A DNA stretch of 15,110 bases, taken from Candidatus Atribacter hydrocarboniphilus. GTDB lineage: Bacteria; Atribacterota; Atribacteria; Atribacterales; Atribacteraceae. Under the pieces are notes generated by a model, which saw only the letters and a list, made by a program, of their open reading frames with translations, ran no database searches and was not told the DNA's origin. The position numbers were made by a program, and so were the translations under genes. Below are positions 6,470 to 12,754 of the stretch, piece by piece. Numbering within the stretch: the stretch's first letter is position 1; the number at the start of each line of letters is the position of its first letter. The stretch covers positions 12,871 to 27,980 of the forward strand of contig DPKX01000019.1 in assembly GCA_003542295.1 (NCBI GenBank). The letters run 5' to 3'.

Positions 6470-8695
6470 TTATGGCCGGTGTTCTACATAACTCCCCGGG
6501 ACGATTTGATCGTTTTTACACTCAAATTCTGCCCATAATTTTCCATTTTCATACCACTTTTTCCAAGATCCTTCTCGCAAATTGTTTTGATATAGACCTT
6601 CTGATTCCTTATTGCCATTTCGGTAATTTTTAATCCACACACCATTTTTTTGGTCATCTTGATAAGTCCCTTTTTGGCCGATTACTCCATTGTCATACCA
6701 AGAAACCCACACACCGACTTTTTTCCCATTCTGATACTCTCCTTCACTTTTTTTCTTTCCATTTTCATACCAGCTGGTTTCCAAGCCATTTTTCACTTGA
6801 GTTCCATCGGGACGAACCAAATAGGTATATTGAATTTTCAATTTACCGTTGGAAAATTTTTCCCGATAAGTAAGAGCTTTTGTTTGAGATTCGGTGGTGT
6901 TTATGGTTGGCGAAACCGGTGGTTCCTGGATAATTCCCACTTTTAATTTCTTCATGGCAATCATTTGACCATTATTCAGATTAAAAGCTTTCACGGTTAT
7001 TTCATATTGTCCTGGTTGAATAAATATATGAGACATTTCACCTTGTGAACTGTCGATTATTTTTGATCCATCGCCAAAATTCCATTGGAATTTTATGTTT
7101 TTTATCGTAACGGGAATATTTTCAAGAGTCGCCTTAAAAAGGTACTCTTCCCCAATCTTCCCATTCAGTAAAGATGATGGCTCAACAATCATATCCGCCA
7201 ATTCAACCTGAACCGGGGCACTGGTAGATATCGGAGTTGGAGTTTCACCGGTACTCGAAACCGCCTCACTCGCACTTCCAATAAGGGAAAACATTCCACT
7301 TAAAACTGTTCCAGGAAGCATTGCCTGGTTTTGATCGAGTAGTTTTAATTCTTCGAGCACGAGTTCTGATTGGGAGGGAGTTTTGTCTCGACTGACCACC
7401 CGAAATTGCAAAGTAGCAATCGAGCCTCGGTCTTTGGTTAGTTTTTGGTCTTCTCCTTGAGCAATATTCAATCGGATTCGACCATGGTCGGCGATTTCCG
7501 CTCGGGTAAGCCATTCATCATTAATTTCTCCAGGAGTTATTTTTAAAAATTCAAGGAGATTGGGATCAAAGTTCAAAAGCATTTCTATATGGACAATTTT
7601 TTGAGATCCGTTAAAAAAAATTGGTATGTTTATAATTTCTTGGGATTTCCCCCCGATGAAAGGAAGAGACACGGTCGACATTGGCGGTGGACCCATGGTT
7701 GTAAAGGTAAAAATTAAATTATCCGTCAATGAATTTCCGTGCATATCCATTAAAGATTGTTGAGGCAAAATAACCTGATAAGTTGTTTTTGCTTCCAAAT
7801 TCAAACCAGGTTTTATAAATAAAACGGTATCCAGTATTTCAACATCACATTGAACTGGTTTGAGTAATTGGTCGGTAAAAGTAATGGTTTGAAAAGTTGG
7901 ACCAGATTGAATTGGTTCATCAAAATGAATTTCGATTTGAACATTCAAAGAAACTTCTACAGCCCCAGTACGAGGACGGATTGACACCACTTGAGGTGGA
8001 TTGGTATCAGCAGGAGGGAGCGAAAACTCAGGAAAGGGTGATTCGGATGGAGAAAGAGAGGGAAGTCCATTCTTTTCCCCCACATTAATGGGAAAGGAAG
8101 ATATTTCTGAAAGAGTTGGAATTGGAGTCGGGGTAAGAATGGGAATATTGGTCGTAATTTGACCAATTCCCGGCAGTTTGGAAAGAGACGTTTCATCTAT
8201 ATCCTGGTCAGGAAATGAGGGAAGTTCGTCAACAGGATTCTCCGATTTCAATTTATCACCGCTGGAATCCAAAGGAATAATTGGCTCTTTGACTACTTTA
8301 ATAGAATCGCTTATCGCTACTTCCGGATAGCTATCATCATCGCTGGGATATAAGCGAAAATTAAAAATCCCTTCAACATCAGGAACAATAAAGGAGAGCA
8401 TCCCTTGACTGGTGTTTTTTAAATGACGATAATCAAGATCGTTTTCATCGGCAAGTTTTTGGTTACCCAAAGGAATATCGGCAGGAATCAAACCTATCCA
8501 AGCATCTGAACTCCAATCGGAAGAAGCGGCATAATTCACTAATATCTCTTGTCCAGGCCTCACTTCTGTTTCTGTCACTGTAATGTTAAATTGTTGAGAC
8601 TCATCTAAAGAAAAAACTGTACTTCCTCCAACCAAAACTCCGATAGCAAGAATAATTCCGATAATCCACCAACTAGTCAAACCGTTTCTTTTCAT
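6470..8695 (-). CDS. Secreted or membrane-anchored modular protein: Ig-like, Big_5, cohesin-like, PKD and MORN_2 repeats
   Basis: I start the protein at ATG 8695 (741 residues) because AGGAAGGA lies 7 nt upstream; an in-frame ATG at 8725 has only a weak site. Residues 9-30 are a signal or anchor helix. Residues about 35-135 are a beta domain with DAWIGLIPADIPLG and LYPSDDD, as in extracellular Ig-like modules. A Pro/Ser/Thr-rich linker (about 140-230) follows. Residues 231-335 are a Big_5 domain (NPPQVVSIRPRTGAVEVSL). Residues about 341-472 look like a cohesin domain (FDPNLLEFLKITPGEI, GSIATLQF). Residues about 500-590 are a PKD domain (WNFGDGS, HIFIQPGQYEITV). Residues about 610-735 hold MORN_2/YwqK-type repeats, WYENGKKKSEGEYQNGKKVG and relatives. 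Such modules bind carbohydrates or proteins outside the cell; no catalytic domain is present. It is divergent from the encapsulin operon. The job of the whole is unknown. Confidence 0.85.
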   Translation of the reverse strand: MKRNGLTSWWIIGIILAIGVLVGGSTVFSLDESQQFNITVTETEVRPGQEILVNYAASSDWSSDAWIGLIPADIPLGNQKLADENDLDYRHLKNTSQGMLSFIVPDVEGIFNFRLYPSDDDSYPEVAISDSIKVVKEPIIPLDSSGDKLKSENPVDELPSFPDQDIDETSLSKLPGIGQITTNIPILTPTPIPTLSEISSFPINVGEKNGLPSLSPSESPFPEFSLPPADTNPPQVVSIRPRTGAVEVSLNVQIEIHFDEPIQSGPTFQTITFTDQLLKPVQCDVEILDTVLFIKPGLNLEAKTTYQVILPQQSLMDMHGNSLTDNLIFTFTTMGPPPMSTVSLPFIGGKSQEIINIPIFFNGSQKIVHIEMLLNFDPNLLEFLKITPGEINDEWLTRAEIADHGRIRLNIAQGEDQKLTKDRGSIATLQFRVVSRDKTPSQSELVLEELKLLDQNQAMLPGTVLSGMFSLIGSASEAVSSTGETPTPISTSAPVQVELADMIVEPSSLLNGKIGEEYLFKATLENIPVTIKNIKFQWNFGDGSKIIDSSQGEMSHIFIQPGQYEITVKAFNLNNGQMIAMKKLKVGIIQEPPVSPTINTTESQTKALTYREKFSNGKLKIQYTYLVRPDGTQVKNGLETSWYENGKKKSEGEYQNGKKVGVWVSWYDNGVIGQKGTYQDDQKNGVWIKNYRNGNKESEGLYQNNLREGSWKKWYENGKLWAEFECKNDQIVPGSYVEHRP

Positions 8696-8777
8696 ATTCG
8701 TTTCCTTCCTTTTTATTCGATTCATGCCTGATCTTACTTCAAAAAACTCTTAGCATAAAACTTGAATAAAAGCAAAA

Positions 8778-8792
8778 TTATAGTTACTATGA
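8778..8792. promoter_or_regulatory. Per/Fur-box-like palindrome upstream of the encapsulin operon
   Basis: TTATAGTTACTATGA matches the 7-1-7 PerR box TTATAATnATTATAA at 11 of 14 defined positions, and its core ATAGTTACTAT is a perfect palindrome. It sits about 35 nt upstream of the TATAAT at 8821 and overlaps a TATAAT on the minus strand (8782-8777). A peroxide- or iron-responsive regulator would fit the ferritin-like cargo. AT-rich DNA gives such matches by chance, so this is tentative. Confidence 0.35.
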
Positions 8793-8820
8793 TACCAATC
8801 AATTCGTATATGAAAAAGTA

Positions 8821-8826
8821 TATAAT
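8821..8826 (+). promoter_or_regulatory. Probable -10 element of the encapsulin operon
   Basis: A perfect TATAAT lies 41 nt upstream of the TTG start of the ferritin gene, which would give a leader of about 29 nt. The matching -35 position (about 8798-8803, ATCAAT) is poor, so the promoter may be weak or need an activator. Confidence 0.45.
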
Positions 8827-8845
8827 AGAATTATTGATGATTGAT

Positions 8846-8854
8846 AAGGAGGTG
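8846..8854 (+). promoter_or_regulatory. Strong ribosome-binding site that sets the EncFtn start
   Basis: AAGGAGGTG lies 7 nt before the TTG at 8862. The longer open frame starting at 8841 would place this site inside the coding sequence, so 8862 is preferred. Confidence 0.75.
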
Positions 8855-8861
8855 TTCAATT

Positions 8862-9206
8862 TTGACCAATTATATTGAACCCGTGGAAGAACTTTCGAAT
8901 GCAGACCGAGATATTCATCGAGCTCTTAATAGTTTAAAAGAAGAAATTGAAGCTATTGATTGGTATCACCAAAGGGCTGCGGCAACTGCTGAACCAGAAA
9001 TGAAAACCATTCTCATGCATAACTTAGAAGAAGAAATAGAACATGCCAGCATGATTTTAGAATGGCTGCGGCGAAATATGGAAGGATGGAATGAGAACTT
9101 AAAATCTTATCTATTCACCAATGAGCCAATTGGAAACATTGAAACATCGGAAAGGTCGGCTAAACCTGAAATACCAGGTGACTTGGGGATTGGTAACCTG
9201 AAATAG
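8862..9206 (+). CDS. Encapsulated ferritin-like protein (EncFtn), encapsulin cargo
   Basis: The protein has 114 residues and starts at TTG 8862. Two antiparallel helices carry the EncFtn ferroxidase residues: E27, E28, E30, W34, Y35, E58 and H61. These correspond, with a constant offset of four, to E31, E32, E34, W38, Y39, E62 and H65 of Rhodospirillum rubrum EncFtn. After a flexible linker (about 86-105) the protein ends in GDLGIGNLK (106-114), a classic cargo-loading peptide that docks on the inner face of a family 1 encapsulin shell. EncFtn oxidises Fe(II) at a site formed between two subunits; iron then mineralises inside the shell, since the short two-helix subunit cannot make its own cage. 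The shell gene follows after 52 nt on the same strand, so the pair forms an operon. Using TTG rather than ATG may lower cargo translation relative to shell. Identity is firm. Confidence 0.95.
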   Translation: MTNYIEPVEELSNADRDIHRALNSLKEEIEAIDWYHQRAAATAEPEMKTILMHNLEEEIEHASMILEWLRRNMEGWNENLKSYLFTNEPIGNIETSERSAKPEIPGDLGIGNLK

Positions 9207-9224
9207 TCCTTCTGAAAAAGGACT
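9205..9224 (+). repeat. Intercistronic hairpin between cargo and shell genes
   Basis: AGTCCTT (9205-9211) and AAGGACT (9218-9224) form a perfect 7-bp stem with a 6-nt loop, beginning within the EncFtn stop codon. No T-run follows, so full termination is unlikely. It may affect mRNA stability or the cargo-to-shell ratio. Confidence 0.5.
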
Positions 9225-9258
9225 GAAAATTATTTCTACAATCATCAAGGAGGAAACC

Positions 9259-10062
9259 ATGGATATATTAAAAAGAAAATTAGCGCCCATAACCGATCAA
9301 GCCTGGCAGGAAATTGATCGTCAAGCAAAAAAAGTCTTTTCCAATCAGCTTACCGCTCGTCACTTTGTTGATGTTATTGGCCCAAAGGGATGGGATTATG
9401 CTGGGGTTGGATTGGGAAGGCTTAACGTCCCTGAAAATCAAAGAGAAGGAGATGTTCGATTTGGGATACATATGATTCAACCGTTGGTTGAAATTCGAAC
9501 CTCATTTCAACTCGATCTGTGGGAATTAGATAATATTTCCCGGGGAGCGGTAGATGTTGACTTTACTCCCCTTATTGATGCAGCCAAACAAACTGCTCTT
9601 TTTGAAGAAAAAGCTATTTATCATGGTTTTGAACCAGGAGATATCGATGGTATTTTACCGGTATTAGAATACGAACCCCTTCCCTTTTCTCATGATCCAG
9701 GAGAATTTCTTGGAACCGCCATCGAGGCTACCACGATATTAAACGATGCCTCAGTAGAGGGTCCTTACGCGCTTCTCATCAATCCGCTGCTCTGGGGTGA
9801 CTTAGCCGGAATGAAAAGTGGGTATCCCCTCAATAAATCAATTGAGAATATTGTAAAAGCTACAATTATTCCGGTTCCAATATTAGAGGATGCGCTTATC
9901 ACTTCCACTCGAGGAGGAGATTTTGAACTCACTCTTGGACAAGACGTTTCAATTGGATATGAAAACCATGACGATAAGTATATCAATTTATTTTTTACCG
10001 AGTCTTTTACCTTCCGTGTGCTTGATCCATCGGTCTTTGTTCGTTTAATTTTAGGTGATTAA
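9259..10062 (+). CDS. Family 1 encapsulin shell protein
   Basis: The protein has 267 residues from ATG 9259, 5 nt after AAGGAGG (9247-9253). It aligns along its length with Thermotoga maritima encapsulin (265 residues). Shared stretches include KLAPITDQAWQEIDRQA near the N-terminus, RHFVDVIGPKGW (34-45), LDLWELDN (85-92), EGPYALLINP, and the C-terminal RGGDFELTLGQDVSIGYE with FFTESFTFRV. The fold is HK97-like (P-domain, E-loop, A-domain), and this subfamily normally builds a T=1, 60-subunit, roughly 24-nm shell. The N-terminal helix and nearby groove bind the cargo-loading peptide, which is present on the upstream EncFtn. W88 lies where the tryptophan that stacks on flavin sits in T. maritima, so flavin binding is possible. 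No phage structural genes surround it, and a strong terminator follows. Confidence 0.97.
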   Translation: MDILKRKLAPITDQAWQEIDRQAKKVFSNQLTARHFVDVIGPKGWDYAGVGLGRLNVPENQREGDVRFGIHMIQPLVEIRTSFQLDLWELDNISRGAVDVDFTPLIDAAKQTALFEEKAIYHGFEPGDIDGILPVLEYEPLPFSHDPGEFLGTAIEATTILNDASVEGPYALLINPLLWGDLAGMKSGYPLNKSIENIVKATIIPVPILEDALITSTRGGDFELTLGQDVSIGYENHDDKYINLFFTESFTFRVLDPSVFVRLILGD

Positions 10063-10150
10063 TTCACAATTTCAGAATCAGACCTTTTTAATATAGTTAA
10101 ATAGGAAACTGGGGAACTGATTTACCAGATCTGATTATCATCATTAGGGA

Positions 10151-10190
10151 ACAAGTAAAGGCGCAATAAAATTGCGCCTTTACTTGTTTT
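10151..10190 (+). terminator. Rho-independent terminator of the encapsulin operon
   Basis: ACAAGTAAAGGCGCAAT (10151-10167) pairs perfectly with ATTGCGCCTTTACTTGT (10171-10187) around a 3-nt loop. TTTT follows on the plus strand. It lies 89 nt after the encapsulin stop. The minus side lacks a T-tract, so it serves mainly the encapsulin transcript. Confidence 0.85.
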
Positions 10191-10246
10191 CAACTTGAAT
10201 TTTTCATTTTGTCCTTTTGAATAAGGTCACTATCTCGAACTGCTTG

Positions 10247-11329
10247 TTAACGAATATCTTCAAATAAAATATTTATTATTGGGTACTTGTTACTATCTTT
10301 ATAATCAAAATGCCACCATTCATCCTCATAAACCTCAAATCCTTCAGCTTCTAAAGCTTGCCGAAGGATTTCCCGAAACCATCTTTCTCGACTGGTTCCT
10401 CCTGGATAGGTAACAAAAGATCGTTCGGAAAATTCATCGAAATCGCCACCAAAAAATATCGGCTGGTTGCTTTCAATATCATATAAGCCAACATCAACTG
10501 CACCTCCTCGATTATGACGGGATCCGGCTTTCGGATCAGCAACGAAATTTCTCAATGATGGTGGAGTTGCGTCCCAAAACATCTTGGTTACATACCAGGG
10601 ACGATAGGCATCAAAAATGATTAAACCATAACCAATTGCTCGAAGCTTTTTGTGGGCTTTCACCAAAGCTTCAGCAACTGGCCGTTGTAAAAAGGCTCGG
10701 GGTTGAGAATACAAAGGGATTCCCATAAAATTGTTTTCAGTTGCATAGCGGATATCAAGTTTTAGGTTTTTATCAAGCTTAACTAATTCGACTAAATCCA
10801 CTTTTAAAAATTCGCCCTTCTCGATTGGAGGATTTGCCTTTATTGCTTCGGCTTGAAGTTTTTCCAATGATTTCGTCGGTTGAATTTTAAAAACCTTCCC
10901 TTTCTCTGGACCGTAAAATAGTCTTTGATATTCTTTTTTTCCAGCATTGATAGTGATTGCAAAACCATCCTGATCGCGAATAATGCGAAACTTTCTCACT
11001 CCCAATTCATTCACCGGTGGCAATTGAAAGATATCTGATTCAATTTCTTTTAAAGGAACGATTTCGTAGGTTTTTCCTTGAAAAACCAAACTCTCAGTTT
11101 TTCGTTGAGTTTCAACGAGTGGAAATAAGATTTCCAATCTGCCTTGGTTTTCTCTTAAATAAAAGGTGTTTCCATCTTGAGAAGATAAAGAATAAGTCCC
11201 AATTAGTCCCGTCCAATGGGATGGTTCAGCAGGAGGTGGCTCAAGCTGTTGGGCAAAACCAACTTGAATAACGAGAAAAATGAAAATAAGACTTATTAAA
11301 AGAATTCCCTTTGGTTTAAATCTCATCAT
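10247..11329 (-). CDS. Secreted D-alanyl-D-alanine dipeptidase (VanX/DdpX family, M15D) with N-terminal extension
   Basis: I place the start at ATG 11329 (360 residues): AGGA at 11338-11335 is 5 nt upstream. ATG 11326 is nearly as good, while ATG 11335 would overlap that site. Residues about 1-28 are a Sec signal peptide ending in GFAQQ. Residues about 38-150 form a beta-rich domain (GTYSLSSQDGNTFYL) resembling modules fused to serine hydrolases. The catalytic domain (about 175-355) has all M15D residues: the arginine of DAYRP (R243), the zinc ligands H272 and D279 in SRHNRGGAVD, and E337 with zinc ligand H340 in EWWHFDY. The spacing equals that of VanX (H116, D123, E181, H184). It should cleave free D-Ala-D-Ala outside the cytoplasm, as in peptidoglycan turnover and D-Ala recovery. 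There are no vanH or vanA partners, so a resistance role is not indicated. Confidence 0.92.
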   Translation of the reverse strand: MMRFKPKGILLISLIFIFLVIQVGFAQQLEPPPAEPSHWTGLIGTYSLSSQDGNTFYLRENQGRLEILFPLVETQRKTESLVFQGKTYEIVPLKEIESDIFQLPPVNELGVRKFRIIRDQDGFAITINAGKKEYQRLFYGPEKGKVFKIQPTKSLEKLQAEAIKANPPIEKGEFLKVDLVELVKLDKNLKLDIRYATENNFMGIPLYSQPRAFLQRPVAEALVKAHKKLRAIGYGLIIFDAYRPWYVTKMFWDATPPSLRNFVADPKAGSRHNRGGAVDVGLYDIESNQPIFFGGDFDEFSERSFVTYPGGTSRERWFREILRQALEAEGFEVYEDEWWHFDYKDSNKYPIINILFEDIR

Positions 11330-11462
11330 CAACATCCTTTCTTTTTTTTAATTTCCCCATTGAGGGAGATTTATAGGGGTCGGATCCTGCTCATTTTTTT
11401 TGATCATTTTCACTCGTTCCTATAATTACGGGATATACCCTTATGCTACTTTGGTGGCAGCA

Positions 11463-11513
11463 GATAAGGATAAAAATCCAAGATTCGACATGCCATGGCA
11501 GGTCGCTACATTA
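11463..11513 (-). repeat. Dispersed intergenic repeat, copy 2 (inverted)
   Basis: This is the reverse-complement relative of 6067-6117, including the exact 19-mer at 11474-11492. It lies in the 363-bp spacer (11330-11692) between the dipeptidase gene and the DUF4139-like pair. That spacer holds no convincing gene; besides this repeat it contains a long hairpin and a 17-mer repeat. Confidence 0.7.
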
Positions 11514-11530
11514 CATGAAGATCAGGCGCA

Positions 11531-11579
11531 ATGCATTAAGCCCCTACATTTTATAATCTTTTGTAGGGGCTTAATGCAT
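11531..11579. repeat. Perfect 18-bp inverted repeat (GTAGGGGCTTAATGCAT type)
   Basis: ATGCATTAAGCCCCTACA (11531-11548) and its exact reverse complement (11562-11579) flank a 13-nt AT-rich loop. No T-tract follows on either strand, so it does not look like a terminator. GTAGGGGC-type palindromes are, to my knowledge, common dispersed bacterial repeats. It abuts the copy 2 repeat and may be part of the same compound element. Confidence 0.7.
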
Positions 11580-11640
11580 CATACCCGTAGGTTTTCAAGA
11601 TAGTAAATGCACTATATTCTCCTAAAACCTGTTAAGAGAG

Positions 11641-11657
11641 GTATTTTCATCCTCATC
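11641..11657 (+). repeat. 17-bp exact repeat, copy 2
   Basis: GTATTTTCATCCTCATC is identical to 6401-6417 and sits 36 nt beyond the stop of the minus-strand gene ending at 11693. The flanks of the two copies differ. Confidence 0.6.
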
Positions 11658-11692
11658 AACGATACCTTTCAAACGGTTAAATAGCTCTCCAT

Positions 11693-12754
11693 CTACCGAA
11701 ACACGAACCCGGAAGTTAAATTTTTTCCTGATACCTCAAGATTCACATTAATTTCCTGCAGGGAATCTAAATCCAGAATAAAGGAAATCTGATTCATTTC
11801 AATTCGATTTAAAGGCACAGAATAAGAGATCAATTCATAACTCGATTGAAGAGGAACGAATATTTCAATCTTCTTTTTTTCTGGCCCTCGGTTTGCTACC
11901 CGGTAGGTTTTTTTCTCTCGAGTATCAAAGAGCACTTCCTGCCCTTCCTTGTTATAAATTTGGTTTATTTTTTCTCGTTTTTCAATTTTTTCTTCAACAA
12001 TGATATCAGTACTCTCCCCCACTTCAGCTCGTAATTGGGAAGTTTCTCCTGATAAATAATTCTCCCCTAAAAACACTATTCCGGCTGAGGACTTTTCAAA
12101 ATATTCAGCTTTGCCAGGGAACAAAATAGCATCGGGAAGAAGAAGATCCCAAAAGAAATGGATATTGGTGTCGTGAAAATAGCTTGGGTTATAACGAGAA
12201 ATTTTTTCCGCATTGATCGTTGGAAATTCTTCAACGATAAGTCGCTTGGTTTCAAAAGACTCCAGATTGAGAACAAACCGCTTATTGGCAATGACAAAAA
12301 CGGTATTCCGAAACGCATCCTGGTTTTGGTTGGTAATATCAACCAACAACCTTCCCACTGGAGCAACTGCATCAGGTTCCCAAAAAAATTGGTATAAGTA
12401 GTTCAAACTCAAATGTGCAAGGGGGAAAGTTAAATGTATCATCCCGGTAGTTGGTTGATCGGTATAAATTGAAACAATGGTATTTTGATTCGATGAGTCA
12501 TTGATGGTACCTCGTAAAATCCCTCCCTCAACCTGAATAAATACTTCTTCATCATTTAACGAAAGCGGCTTCCCCCAGGAATAAATATTTTCTCCTGCTT
12601 GAAGCTCAACCATCCAGGTTTCTCTTTGATAAAACATTGAATCCCCGGCAAAAACAATGATTTCTTCAGGGCTTTTCTCTATTATTAAGTCCTGGGCAAA
12701 AGCGATACTACTTACCAAAAGGATGGTGATCAATATCATCCAGAGTTTTTTCAT
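11693..12754 (-). CDS. Secreted DUF4139-like beta-rich protein, second of a coupled pair
   Basis: I start the protein at ATG 12754 (353 residues). GGGAGGT (12767-12761) is 6 nt upstream, whereas the in-frame GTG at 12760 would touch it. The ATG overlaps the TGA of the upstream gene (ATGA), the usual sign of translational coupling. Residues 1-20 are a signal peptide ending in AFA, with no lipobox. The rest is predicted almost all beta. Residues from about 215 (LFPGKAEYFEKSSAGIVFLG) through AEVGESTDIIVEEK and on to the C-terminus follow the DUF4139 pattern: a strand, a 'vG...di' turn, then alternating strands ending near residue 353. The family has no firm biochemical role. By context it is probably a periplasmic or envelope protein working with its paralogue upstream. 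Family assignment is moderately sure. Confidence 0.7.
   Translation of the reverse strand: MKKLWMILITILLVSSIAFAQDLIIEKSPEEIIVFAGDSMFYQRETWMVELQAGENIYSWGKPLSLNDEEVFIQVEGGILRGTINDSSNQNTIVSIYTDQPTTGMIHLTFPLAHLSLNYLYQFFWEPDAVAPVGRLLVDITNQNQDAFRNTVFVIANKRFVLNLESFETKRLIVEEFPTINAEKISRYNPSYFHDTNIHFFWDLLLPDAILFPGKAEYFEKSSAGIVFLGENYLSGETSQLRAEVGESTDIIVEEKIEKREKINQIYNKEGQEVLFDTREKKTYRVANRGPEKKKIEIFVPLQSSYELISYSVPLNRIEMNQISFILDLDSLQEINVNLEVSGKNLTSGFVFR

Noticed and set aside
8696..8725. Ten-residue longer N-terminus for the modular secreted protein
   Set aside because: The ATG at 8725 has only a weak ribosome-binding site, while AGGAAGGA is perfectly placed for the ATG at 8695, which also gives a normal signal sequence.
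9259..10062. Prophage capsid gene
   Set aside because: The HK97-like fold is shared, but the sequence matches encapsulins closely, a cargo gene with docking peptide is adjacent, and no portal, terminase or tail genes are present.
10247..11329. Glycopeptide-resistance gene
   Set aside because: The enzyme is VanX-like, but it has a signal peptide, an extra domain and no vanH, vanA, vanR or vanS neighbours.
11400..11603. Plus-strand open frame of 67 codons
   Set aside because: It runs straight through the dispersed repeat and the 18-bp palindrome, with no ribosome-binding site and no protein-like signature.
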